Below are positions 52,011 to 62,770 of a stretch of 64,000 nt of DNA, piece by piece. The notes under the pieces are model-generated. The model searched no databases. It saw only the letters and a list, made by a program, of their open reading frames with translations, and was not told the DNA's origin. The DNA comes from Janthinobacterium agaricidamnosum (lineage in GTDB: Bacteria > Pseudomonadota > Gammaproteobacteria > Burkholderiales > Burkholderiaceae_D): NCBI RefSeq assembly GCF_003667705.1, contig NZ_CP033019.1:4216001-4280000 (forward strand), read 5' to 3'. Made by a program: the position numbers and the translations under genes. Within the stretch, counting starts at the first letter, position 1. Each line of letters begins with the position of its first letter.

Positions 52011-52952
52011 ATGATCGTGCGCGAGCGCCCTTCGGCGCTAAGGCTGTTCCTCGTGGTGCGCGGCTCCGTCCTGCCGCGCATCCGCACCACGCTCATCGTC
52101 AATACCCTGATCGCCACCCTCGTCACCTGGTGCCACGGTACCTTGTTCGACCACAAGGTGATCTTGACCACCATCCCGTTTACGCTGATCGGCTTGCCGC
52201 TGGCCATCTTCCTGGGCTTTCGCAACACGGCCGCCTATGACCGCTACTGGGAAGCGCGCAAGCTGTGGGGCGAACTGGTCTTGCGCAGCCGTAATTTCTC
52301 GCGCCAGTGCCAGACCATGATACGCGGCGACACGCCGGCCCACGCGAGGCTGGGCCTGGAAGATGTGCGCGTGCGCATGATTTACCGCACCATCGCCTTT
52401 TGCCACGCCCTGCGCCACCAGCTGCGCGACACGCGCGGACCGGCCGACTTGCAGCCGCTGCTGCGCCCGGCCGAATGGGAAGCGGCTTGCCAGGCATCGA
52501 ATCCATCGGACTACCTGATGCTGCAGATGGGCCACGACCTGGCCGACTGTGTCCGGCAAGGCCGCATCGACAGCATCCTCACCGCACAGATCGATAACAC
52601 GGTTTCGGCCATGGTAGCGGCGGGCGCGTCGTGCGAACGCATCCGCAGCACGCCGATTCCGTTTTCGTATTCGCTGTTGCTGCACCGCACAGCCTATCTG
52701 TACTGCTTCCTGCTGCCGTTCGGCCTCGTCGATTCGCTAGGCTTCATGACGCCCTTCGTCGTCGCCATCGTTGCCTACACTTTCTTTGGCCTCGATGCCC
52801 TGGGCGACGAGATCGAGGAGCCGTTCGGCGAAGACGCCAACGACCTGCCGCTGTCGGCCATGTGCCGCGCCATCGAAATCAGCTTGCGTGAATCCGTGCA
52901 GGACGAGAACGTGCCGCCGCCCATGCAAGCGGACGATTTCCTGCTGAATTAA
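52011..52952 (+). CDS. Bestrophin-family (UPF0187/YneE) anion channel
   Basis: The 313-residue protein starts MIVRERPSALRLFLVVRGSV after AAGGAG. The membrane segment pattern and FTLIGLPLAIFLGFRNTAAY followed by DRYWEARKLWGELVLRSRNF are characteristic of bacterial bestrophin homologs, which form pentameric ion channels in the inner membrane. CERIRSTPIPFSYSLLLHRT and FFGLDALGDEIEEPFGEDAN match the conserved C-terminal half; the latter corresponds to the acidic Ca-binding clasp of animal bestrophins. Ion choice cannot be told from sequence. It ends just before the copZ promoter. Confidence 0.9.
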   Translation: MIVRERPSALRLFLVVRGSVLPRIRTTLIVNTLIATLVTWCHGTLFDHKVILTTIPFTLIGLPLAIFLGFRNTAAYDRYWEARKLWGELVLRSRNFSRQCQTMIRGDTPAHARLGLEDVRVRMIYRTIAFCHALRHQLRDTRGPADLQPLLRPAEWEAACQASNPSDYLMLQMGHDLADCVRQGRIDSILTAQIDNTVSAMVAAGASCERIRSTPIPFSYSLLLHRTAYLYCFLLPFGLVDSLGFMTPFVVAIVAYTFFGLDALGDEIEEPFGEDANDLPLSAMCRAIEISLRESVQDENVPPPMQADDFLLN

Positions 52953-52971
52953 TGCGCACGCCAGCTTCCCC

Positions 52972-53002
52972 TTGACCTTCCCACCGGGGCAAGGATTACA
53001 GT
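52972..53002 (+). promoter_or_regulatory. CueR-type promoter of copZ
   Basis: TTGACC (52972-52977) and TACAGT (52997-53002) are separated by 19 bases, the overlong spacing of MerR-type promoters. The spacer holds the imperfect dyad ACCTTCCC/GGGGCAAGG. The copA promoter shares the string TTGACCTTCCCA, so the CueR encoded nearby probably controls both. Confidence 0.7.
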
Positions 53003-53034
53003 GAACGTACCTAATCATTCAAGGAGTGCTTGCC

Positions 53035-53235
53035 ATGTATCAGTTACAAGTTGAAAACATGAGCTGCGGCCATTGCGTCGGCTCGGTCACGAAAGCGGTG
53101 CAGGCCATCGATCCGCAAGCCCAGGTGCAGATCGACCTGGCCAGCAAGCGCGTCACGGTGGAATCACCCGCCGAACTGGGCGCCATCAGCGCCGCCATCG
53201 TGGAGGCGGGCTACCCCGTTACCAGCGCGCAGTAA
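53035..53235 (+). CDS. copZ: Heavy-metal-associated domain copper chaperone
   Basis: The 66-residue single HMA domain starts MYQLQVENMSCGHCVGSVTK after AAGGAG. The Cu(I)-binding Cys pair is in MSCGHC. The rest has the ferredoxin-like beta-alpha-beta pattern (AQVQIDLASKRVTVESPAEL). CopZ proteins carry Cu(I) to the CopA ATPase. It has its own CueR-type promoter and a terminator, and is transcribed toward the copA-cueR operon on the other strand, with a GST gene between. Confidence 0.88.
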   Translation: MYQLQVENMSCGHCVGSVTKAVQAIDPQAQVQIDLASKRVTVESPAELGAISAAIVEAGYPVTSAQ

Positions 53236-53254
53236 CAGCCACAACAGCATTACG

Positions 53255-53284
53255 ACAGCCGGCCTTTGCGCCGGCTGTTTTTTT
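53255..53284 (+). terminator. Rho-independent terminator after copZ
   Basis: ACAGCCGGC-CTTTGC-GCCGGCTGT is followed by T residues, a nine-pair stem 19 bases past copZ. Its T run overlaps the end of the convergent GST gene. Confidence 0.9.
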
Positions 53285-54011
53285 ATCCGTCCAGCTCGGG
53301 ATAGTGGCGGAAGATGCCTTCCTCATTGAATGCAATTCTGCGCTTCGACTGCAGGTAGCGGGCGATGTTCGGCCGCGCCGCCACCATATCGTGCAGCTCG
53401 GACAGGAACGGATATTCGGGTGCCAGGCGCGCCATGGCTTGCGGAAACGCATAACGCAAGCCGGCCAGCATCTGGAACAGCGACAGGTCGCCATACGTGA
53501 GCTTTGCGCCCACCAGATACTGGCCCCGGCTGCGATTATTCAGCAGGACCTGGGTAAAATAATCGAGGAATTTCGGCAGCCGTGTTTCGCGGAAATCCGC
53601 GCTGCGCAGCATGGCCGCCTGTTTCTGTTCCTCATAATATTGATTCATCGACAGCGGATGGTGCGTGTCGTGCACTTCCGTCAGCCAGTCGGCCATGGTC
53701 AGTTGCAGCTGGTTCAGCCATAAACGGCCGCTTTCCGCGCGCGGCGCCAAGCCCAGGCGCCGGCCCAGATACAAGAGGATATTCGTCGTCTGGCCGATCA
53801 GCATGTCGCCGTCGCGCAGCACGGGCGGTGCGTAGGCGGCCTGTGGCGTAGCACCGCCATCGAGGCAGGCCAGCATGGCGGGAACGCCTTGCCCCTTGCG
53901 TTCAGGCAAACGGGCGATGTCGCGGTAGTCGGCGCCCGCCTCTTCCAGGGCCAGGCGGATGAATTCGCCGCGTCCCTGTATCGTGGGCCAGTAATACAGT
54001 TCATACGCCAT
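53283..54011 (-). CDS. Glutathione S-transferase family protein
   Basis: The 242-residue protein starts MAYELYYWPTIQGRGEFIRL after GGAGG. The N-terminal thioredoxin-like domain has the catalytic-type Tyr (YYWPTIQGRGE) as in sigma/alpha class enzymes. It is followed by DGDMLIGQTTNILLYLGRRL, where the usual Glu-Ser of the glutathione gamma-glutamyl site is Gln-Thr. The C-terminal helical domain has VGAKLTYGDLSLFQMLAGLR with the conserved Asp of the N-capping box. It should conjugate or reduce electrophiles with glutathione. It lies 21 bases past cueR and may be cotranscribed with copA-cueR, tying it to copper stress. Confidence 0.87.
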   Translation of the reverse strand: MAYELYYWPTIQGRGEFIRLALEEAGADYRDIARLPERKGQGVPAMLACLDGGATPQAAYAPPVLRDGDMLIGQTTNILLYLGRRLGLAPRAESGRLWLNQLQLTMADWLTEVHDTHHPLSMNQYYEEQKQAAMLRSADFRETRLPKFLDYFTQVLLNNRSRGQYLVGAKLTYGDLSLFQMLAGLRYAFPQAMARLAPEYPFLSELHDMVAARPNIARYLQSKRRIAFNEEGIFRHYPELDG

Positions 54012-54032
54012 ACGCACCTCCGTTGATTTAAC

Positions 54033-54452
54033 TCAATGGCAGCAAGCCTTCGCTTCCGTTTCACCGGCCAGCCCCAGGCTTTGCAGGATGGGGCAATCGG
54101 GCTTGTCATCGCCATGGCACGACTGCGCCAGGTGAGCCAGCGTGTCGCGCATTTCCGTCAGTTCGGCGATGCGCTTGTCGAGCTCGGCGACGTGGGCCAG
54201 GGCGATGCCTTTCACGTCCGCGCTGGCGCGCTGGTCGTTTTGCCACAACGACAGCAGCTCGCGGATCTGTTCCAGCGAAAAACCCAGTCCCCGCCCGCGC
54301 TTGATGAAGCGCAAGGCGTGCAAGTCGTTCGGCGTGTAGATGCGGTAGCCGGCGTCGCTGCGCGCGCTGGGTTTTAACAATGAAATACTCTCGTAGTAGC
54401 GTATCATTTTTGCCGATACGCCCGTTTCACTGGCTGCCTGGCCGATATTCAT
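54033..54452 (-). CDS. cueR: Cu(I)-responsive MerR-family regulator
   Basis: In this 139-residue protein the N-terminal winged helix reads MNIGQAASETGVSAKMIRYY, followed by ESISLLKPSARSDAGYRIYT, a long dimerisation helix, and the Cu(I) site at the C-terminus. The site has two Cys separated by seven residues in CHGDDKPDCPIL, exactly the CueR spacing. CueR binds between overlong -35/-10 boxes and activates copper-export genes when Cu(I) binds. It starts one base past the copA stop codon. An in-frame ATG 23 codons upstream lies inside copA and is rejected. Confidence 0.93.
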   Translation of the reverse strand: MNIGQAASETGVSAKMIRYYESISLLKPSARSDAGYRIYTPNDLHALRFIKRGRGLGFSLEQIRELLSLWQNDQRASADVKGIALAHVAELDKRIAELTEMRDTLAHLAQSCHGDDKPDCPILQSLGLAGETEAKACCH

Positions 54453-54453
54453 C

Positions 54454-56859
<2,406 letters not shown>

Positions 56860-56865
56860 GGCGCG

Positions 56866-56899
56866 GATCCTGTAGATAAGAGGTGATGTCTACAGGATC
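56866..56899. repeat. Perfect 11-base inverted repeat in copA promoter/leader
   Basis: GATCCTGTAGA (56866-56876) pairs perfectly with TCTACAGGATC (56889-56899) across a 12-base spacer. It starts seven bases upstream of the copA ATG. Its far arm covers the expected -10 box of the CueR-type promoter, so it is more likely a DNA operator than an mRNA hairpin. Confidence 0.7.
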
Positions 56900-56924
56900 G
56901 TCCCTACCATGATGGGAAGGTCAA
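56894..56924 (-). promoter_or_regulatory. CueR-type promoter of copA-cueR
   Basis: On the minus strand TTGACC (56924-56919) is followed after 19 bases by GATCCT (56899-56894). The spacer carries the dyad GACCTTCCCATCATGGTAGGGAC, closely matching known CueR boxes. The -10 is poor, as expected for a promoter that needs CueR to realign it. Confidence 0.7.
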
Positions 56925-56931
56925 GCGAAAC

Positions 56932-57695
56932 TTAGCGTACTTCGCAGTCGACGTTGTTCGACTTGCCGGGCGTGGTACTGCTGGCGGTCGGGGGCATGCT
57001 GGAATTGAACACGGGCGGCGGCGCAAACTTTATGCCCGGATTGGCCGGCAGCACCACCGGCGGCTGCCGGAAATTCGGCGTATAGCCGAACTGGCCGGCG
57101 CTGAAATTGAGTGTGTCGGCAGGATTGGTCAAATTGATCAGGCCATCGAGCACTTGCACATACAGGCCGGGAGCCCGAGGCATCGACGATGCAGGCGCCG
57201 ACAGCACAGGCGTCAACAGTGCAGGCGTCGACGGGCCAATATACTCGGCAATAAATGTCGTGCCGCGAATGCCGATGGTGGCGGCCGGCGTCTTCATCTC
57301 GAAGCGCTCCTTGTTGCGCTTGCCCAGCAGCCCCGTGACGGAACGCAAGCCCCCTTGAGCAGGCTGAAGATGGCGTGGTCGCCATCGGGCTCCTCGGCCG
57401 TATAGCTGAATTGCTCGATCACAAAACTGGTATTCGGTTTCAAGGTGATTTCGCTATTGTCGATCAGCTTGATCAAGGCATAGGTCTCCTTTTCCGTCAG
57501 CAAGGTGTCGCCCTGCTCGACTTCCGACTTGATGGCCAGGATCTTCACCTTGCCATCGGCCTTCTTCGCCATCAGCGGACCACTCAATTGCATGACGGTA
57601 CCGGCCACCTGGCCGGCCCAGGCATGCGCGCCCACGCACATCAAGGCCAGCCACAAGAAAGCCTTAATTGCAGTACATTTTTTTAACAGATTCAT
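56932..57695 (-). pseudogene. FecR-domain exported protein, one-base frameshift
   Basis: The N-terminal part starts MNLLKKCTAIKAFLWLALMC (signal peptide, ATG 57695). It continues through the FecR domain: AGTVMQLSGPLMAKKADGKV, SEVEQGDTLLTEKETYALIK and SEITLKPNTSFVIEQFSY. At the C5 run 57350-57354 the frame is lost. The other frame continues it with LRSVTGLLGKRNKERFEMKT and PAATIGIRGTTFIAEY, the conserved end of the domain, then a Pro-rich tail. One extra base in the run gives a 254-residue protein. It overlaps the end of the adhesin gene by 32 bases and probably helps assemble or anchor it. Confidence 0.8.
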
Positions 57696-60600
57696 TTTTT
57701 GTAAGTCCTGTTGAGTCACCTGCGGAGGCGGTAACATCCTTGTCGTCCGGTACCTTGTCAGCAGGCTTGGCCGGCAGTTTGGAAACGAGCGGGACGTTGG
57801 CATAGTCGGCCTGCTTGATGACGTTCAATGTGTTATTGATGATGACGTTGATGATGACGGGCTGTTCGACGGTCGTGACGGGCAGGAAAATGGCATCCGC
57901 CATGCTGACCGTGCCATTCGGCGCCTGCAAGCCGACGCTGGTGCGCTGGCGATTGATGCGCACGCCCTGCGTGCCCGTGATGCTGCCCGTTTTCGCCAGC
58001 ACGCTCATGCTGGCAGCGGCCGGCAAAGTGAAACTTGCCGTGTCCGCAAACAGCACATTGCCTTCTGCGCTGGCGGTAAAATTGCCGCCGCTGGCTACGC
58101 GGGAGTTGCCCTTGATACTGATGTCGCGTCCCGCCGCCAGGCTGATGTCGCGCGCCGCTACCAGTTGCGCGCCATCGCCCAGCAGTACGTCCGTGCCGGC
58201 ATTGAGCGCGATGTCATTGCCCGCGATCCTGCCGTTGACGGCAACGGGGCTGTGCGCCGTCACGCTGACGTTGCCGCCATTGGCATCGATATTGCCAGCC
58301 GTGACGCCGCCCGTGTTGTCGATGGCGATATTGCCCGCGCCAGTGGTCAGCGTTCCCAAGGCCAAGGTGCCCGGCGCCGAGGTATTGTTCAGCGCAATGC
58401 CGCCCCCGGCACGATTGTTGGCGCTAAAACTGCTGACCTGATTGCCCGCATTACTCAGCACGATGCCGTCGCGCGCCTGCACGGTCAGGCTGCTGGCGAG
58501 CAGCGCACCGTCCTGGCCGATGGCGCCGTTCAAGGCGCTCAGCTGCACATCGTTGGCCGCCAGGCTGGCGAAGCGCAAGTCGCCAGCCGCTTGCGTGATG
58601 GCCAGCTGGCCTGCCAGCCGGATGGCGCCGGCAGTCTGATTAAAGCTGTTGGCGACGAGCAAGTTGCCATTGCCGCTCAACACGCCGCCGCCTTGCACGT
58701 AACGGTCCGCCGACAGGCTGCCGTTCAGCAACAGGTTGCCGCCGTTGATTTCCAGGCTGGCCAGCAGGGAACTATCCGGCGCCTTGTCACCGAGGGTCAG
58801 GCTGCCGCCCGTCAGCAGTAAGCCTGCGGACGCCGTCAGGTTTTTCAGGATGGTGTTGCCGGCCGCCGCGCTGTAGGTCACGATGCCCTTGCTGTTGCTA
58901 AAGTCGACAGCCAGTACGTTCGCGCCTTCCGGCACCACGCCGCCGTCCCAGTTGGCCGCATCGCTCCACAAGCCGCTGCCGCTGCCTACCCAGGTCGACA
59001 ATTGTTTTTGCGCAATCGTCGCCTGCGTCGTGCCGCCCGTCGAGGTCAGCAGGTAATTACCCGCATCGGCGCCGCCCAGGCTCAGGTTCGTCACGAATAC
59101 CGTCTTGCCCGCGCCCGCATTCTTGTCGCTGAAGCTGGCCAGGGCCGACAGGTTCAGGCGGTCACCGGCAACCCGGTCATCGCCAAAACCCAGCGCGGCG
59201 CCCGTCGTGCCGTCATAGACCTTGTTGACGCCGTTAAATTGCACGTTGAGGGTGCGCGGCGTGATGGCGAAAGTCGTCGTGCCGCCCATGGTGATGTCGT
59301 ACTTGGTCGACCACAGGCCCGTCGCTGCATAGCTGCCCACGTTGCGCGCGTTGCTGCCGTAGCCGAGGCTGCCATTCACGCCCGTGTCGCCGTCGATCAA
59401 TCCCACATAGGCGATCGAACCGAGGAAGGCGGCCAGCTGGCCATCGTAGACCTTGCCCGTGGCATTGCCCGAGAGGTTCACTTGCAGCGGCTTGAGGAAA
59501 GCCTTCAGCATCGGCGTCGTGTAGCCTTCGTAAATGCGCCACACGCTGCTGAAATTGTAGTCGCTGAAGCTGCCCTGCTGCCGCATCTGCGCCGTGCTGC
59601 GGCCGCTGGAGCCGCCGCCACCGGTCTGCACCAGCGATGTTTCATAATTGAAAAAGCCATAGCTGAACGGGGAACCGGCGGACACGCGGCCGGCCACCGC
59701 GCCCACGGACGCGTAGCCGTCGCCGCTCACGGCGCCGCTGCTGAAGACATGGCTGACGCTGCCCGTGCTTTCACCGACCAGCCCGCCCATGTTTTCCATG
59801 GACAGGATGGGATCGGCAGTAACGGCCCGGCCCACGGCGCCGCTGGCATATGCATCGTCGATGCTGCCGCCGTTCAAGCCCACCAGGCCGCCGATGCTGC
59901 GCGCGCCGCTGACATTGCCGGTGGCATAAGACTGGCTCAGCGCGCCCTGGTTATTGCCGACCAGGCCGCCGATCATCTCGCGCGCGCCCGTCACCACGCC
60001 GGTGGCGTACGAAGTCGCGATGCTGGCGCCGGACGCATTCGATCCCGCCAGGCCGCCGATGGCGCCGCCGTTGTCGGCATTGACGCCGGTGACGGCGCCG
60101 CTGCTGGCCGACAGCGTGATGGCGCCGCCGTTGCTGCCCACCAGGCCGCCCACATTGCGCTGGCCGCTGACGGCGACGCTGCTGTTCACGCCGGATATAG
60201 TGCCGCTGACGACCTCGCCAGCCAGCGCGCCCACGTTCGCCCTGCCGGTGACGCTGCCGCCGCTCAGGGTCAGGTTGCGCAAGGTGCCGCCCTGCACGGT
60301 GCCAAACAGGCCTGCCGCCGGTCCTGGCACCAGGCTGCGGTCGATTTTCAAATTGCTGAGCGTAAATCCGCCGCCATCGAACACGCCGGAAAAACCGCTG
60401 CCGCTGCCGGCGATCGGCACAAAGCCCTGGCCATCGTTCCAGTTCGCCGTGCCGCTGGCGTCGATATTGCCGGCCAGGCGATAGCTGTTGCCCAGACCGA
60501 GGCTGGCGATGCCTTGCAAGCCATAGATATCGGCGAGCAGATAAGGTGTGGCGGCACCGTCGCCGCCGGCCACGCGCAGGAAACTGGCGCCGCTGCCGAT

Positions 60601-62754
60601 GGTGAAGTTTCTGGCGCTAAATCCTGGCAGGGCCGCCGCGTTTTGCACCCAGGCGCCGCCGTCGAGCACAAAGCTGCCGCCCACCGTCACGGCGCCCGTG
60701 GCCGTGATGGCGGAACCGGAATTGAGGTGCAGATCGCCGCTCCTGGCAAGCGCATCTGATATCCGCAAGCCGCCCGTGTTCGTGCCGTCGCCGATGGTCA
60801 GCGACGCGGCCGAGATGCCGGCCAGCTCAACCGCGTTCAAACTGAGGGCCGTACCCGATTTGGTGCCCAGGTCGATGCTGCGCGCACTGCTCAGGGGCTT
60901 GATGATGACATTTGCGCCGCCCGCCGTGCCGCCGACGTCGATGCCGCCGGCAACGGTAATATTGTCGGCCTGCAGGGTCACCGTCTGGCCGGCGATGCCG
61001 TTGCCAGCAAGCTGGCCGGCGCCGCCCGACAGATTGATGCCGCCCAGCGCGTCATTCGCGCGCAAGCTCAGATTGCCGTTGCCGACATGGACCGCGGCGG
61101 CGCCCTCGATGCTGGCGCCCGATAGCGAAATGTTGCCGCCGTTGCTGGTAATGGCCGCGTTCAGATTGACGTTCGATCCCGGGCCATAGTTGCCGCTGGT
61201 GCTAGCAGGGTCATTCGCCGACAGGGTCACATTGCCGCCGTTGGTGGTGATGGCGGCGTAGACATTGATGGTTTCGCCCGCCTGCGCGGTCAGGCTGACG
61301 CCGGAATTGAGCATGTTCACCGAACTGCTGAAATTGATGCGATGCAGGGCTTGCAAGGTAACGTCGCTGGTGGCGCCGGAGATCGTATCGGCGCCGATGC
61401 TGGTGCTGCCGGTCGACGGCATATCGCTGAACTGATCGACATTGGCAAGGTTGCCGCCCGGTCCCTGCACCACGTCGATATCATACGGATCGAGCAGCCA
61501 GTTTCCGCGCTTGCCGCGCGCCGCGCTGGTATTGACGCGGATGCCGTCGACGGCCAGGTAATGGCCGGACGTTTCCACGAAGCCGCCGTCGCCGCCTTGC
61601 GCACCGCCGCGCGCGGAAATGCTGCCGTGCACCTGGGCCGATTCATTGCCCCAGGCGATGACCTTGCCGCCGTTGCCGCTGACAATCGCATCGGCATTGA
61701 CGCTGGCATCCTTGCCGACGAGTACTTGCCGCGCATTGTGCACGGCCGCGTTCTTGCCCTGGTAATCACCGCCCAGCAAGACCGTGCCGCCGCCAGTCGC
61801 GCCGCTGGCGTCGACCTTTGCATTGCCCAGCAAACCCACTTGCTCGCCCAGCACTTGAATCTGGCCGCCCGTGCCGGCCGCGCCCGCGGCGCTGGTGACG
61901 CTGCCCGCTTCGAGCAGCGCCTTGCCGCTGGCCTTGAGCACGATCCTGCCGTTCTCGCCGACGACGGCGCTGTTGGCGTTGAGCACGCCGCGCTGGCTGA
62001 CCAGCGCGCCGGCCATGCCGATGCTGCCGCCCTGGGCGATGATCTGGCCCAGGTTCAGCGCCTGGTCGGCCGGCGCAGAGACCAGTACGCGCAATTGCGG
62101 ATTGCCGGGGTCGGCCAGCTGCACGCTGCGCCCGGCCGCCAGGATCACTTCGCCATTGGGCGCCGTGATGATGCCCGTGTTTTCCACGTTCGGCGCGATC
62201 AGCAGCACTTGCCCGCCCTTGCCCGCGTTAATCATGCCCGCATTGCTGACGCCGCCGGCCACGCCGCCGGCCGTGAACTGGCGCTTGCCGGCCAGGAAAT
62301 CCTCATTCGTCATGCCCAGGCTGGAGGCGACCAGCCCGTTCACGTCCACTTTCGCCCCCTGGCCGAAAACGATGCCGTTCGGGTTGATCAGGAAGACCTT
62401 GCCGTTCGATTCGAGCGCGCCCAGGATCTTGCTGGGGTCTTGTCCCGTAATGCGGTTCAGTACGGCGCTATTGCCGCTTTGCTGGATGAAGCGCGTGATT
62501 TCGCCCGCATGGATGGAAAAACTCTGCCAGTTGATGATGGTGTTGGGCGTGTTCGTGATCGAAAAGATGTTGCCCTGCTGGCTGAACGTGGCCTGTCCGT
62601 TGACCACCTGCGGCAAGGCGGGGTTGGCCTGCGCGGCGCCGAAACAGCCGGCCAGCAGCAGTGCCAGCGCCGTGCGGCGCAGGGGCGGCGCAAGCGGGAA
62701 TGAAAAGGCGGGCGTCAGGATGAAAGCGGAGGCGTGCTGGACGTGGTTGTGCAT
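57664..62754 (-). CDS. Two-partner-secretion exoprotein (filamentous-hemagglutinin-like adhesin)
   Basis: The protein has 1696 residues from ATG 62754, which has AGGA eight bases upstream; an ATG three codons earlier is possible. After a long signal region come the TPS domain (about residues 45-165) with NPALPQVVNGQATFSQQGNI and the NPNG motif in VFLINPNGIVFGQGAKVDVN. A long beta-helical part follows. Residues about 895-1040 hold GLUG-like repeats (IGGLVGNNQGALSQSYATGN). Two MBG/YDG-type domains at about 1095-1250 include KVYDGQLAAF and KVYDGTTGAALGFG. The C-terminus ends SVKKMYCN. The TPS domain is recognised by the transporter encoded just upstream, and the protein should be exported as a surface fibre for adhesion or biofilm. 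Confidence 0.9.
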   Translation of the reverse strand: MHNHVQHASAFILTPAFSFPLAPPLRRTALALLLAGCFGAAQANPALPQVVNGQATFSQQGNIFSITNTPNTIINWQSFSIHAGEITRFIQQSGNSAVLNRITGQDPSKILGALESNGKVFLINPNGIVFGQGAKVDVNGLVASSLGMTNEDFLAGKRQFTAGGVAGGVSNAGMINAGKGGQVLLIAPNVENTGIITAPNGEVILAAGRSVQLADPGNPQLRVLVSAPADQALNLGQIIAQGGSIGMAGALVSQRGVLNANSAVVGENGRIVLKASGKALLEAGSVTSAAGAAGTGGQIQVLGEQVGLLGNAKVDASGATGGGTVLLGGDYQGKNAAVHNARQVLVGKDASVNADAIVSGNGGKVIAWGNESAQVHGSISARGGAQGGDGGFVETSGHYLAVDGIRVNTSAARGKRGNWLLDPYDIDVVQGPGGNLANVDQFSDMPSTGSTSIGADTISGATSDVTLQALHRINFSSSVNMLNSGVSLTAQAGETINVYAAITTNGGNVTLSANDPASTSGNYGPGSNVNLNAAITSNGGNISLSGASIEGAAAVHVGNGNLSLRANDALGGINLSGGAGQLAGNGIAGQTVTLQADNITVAGGIDVGGTAGGANVIIKPLSSARSIDLGTKSGTALSLNAVELAGISAASLTIGDGTNTGGLRISDALARSGDLHLNSGSAITATGAVTVGGSFVLDGGAWVQNAAALPGFSARNFTIGSGASFLRVAGGDGAATPYLLADIYGLQGIASLGLGNSYRLAGNIDASGTANWNDGQGFVPIAGSGSGFSGVFDGGGFTLSNLKIDRSLVPGPAAGLFGTVQGGTLRNLTLSGGSVTGRANVGALAGEVVSGTISGVNSSVAVSGQRNVGGLVGSNGGAITLSASSGAVTGVNADNGGAIGGLAGSNASGASIATSYATGVVTGAREMIGGLVGNNQGALSQSYATGNVSGARSIGGLVGLNGGSIDDAYASGAVGRAVTADPILSMENMGGLVGESTGSVSHVFSSGAVSGDGYASVGAVAGRVSAGSPFSYGFFNYETSLVQTGGGGSSGRSTAQMRQQGSFSDYNFSSVWRIYEGYTTPMLKAFLKPLQVNLSGNATGKVYDGQLAAFLGSIAYVGLIDGDTGVNGSLGYGSNARNVGSYAATGLWSTKYDITMGGTTTFAITPRTLNVQFNGVNKVYDGTTGAALGFGDDRVAGDRLNLSALASFSDKNAGAGKTVFVTNLSLGGADAGNYLLTSTGGTTQATIAQKQLSTWVGSGSGLWSDAANWDGGVVPEGANVLAVDFSNSKGIVTYSAAAGNTILKNLTASAGLLLTGGSLTLGDKAPDSSLLASLEINGGNLLLNGSLSADRYVQGGGVLSGNGNLLVANSFNQTAGAIRLAGQLAITQAAGDLRFASLAANDVQLSALNGAIGQDGALLASSLTVQARDGIVLSNAGNQVSSFSANNRAGGGIALNNTSAPGTLALGTLTTGAGNIAIDNTGGVTAGNIDANGGNVSVTAHSPVAVNGRIAGNDIALNAGTDVLLGDGAQLVAARDISLAAGRDISIKGNSRVASGGNFTASAEGNVLFADTASFTLPAAASMSVLAKTGSITGTQGVRINRQRTSVGLQAPNGTVSMADAIFLPVTTVEQPVIINVIINNTLNVIKQADYANVPLVSKLPAKPADKVPDDKDVTASAGDSTGLTKNESVKKMYCN

Positions 62755-62770
62755 GGTGTTCATCCTGATG

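Noticed and set aside
52600..53035. A riboswitch upstream of copZ
   Set aside because: The short leader is explained by a CueR-type promoter and a ribosome binding site; no conserved riboswitch structure was seen.
59002..60759. A 585-codon plus-strand frame opposite the adhesin gene
   Set aside because: The Ala/Arg/His-rich shadow arises from the repeated adhesin sequence.
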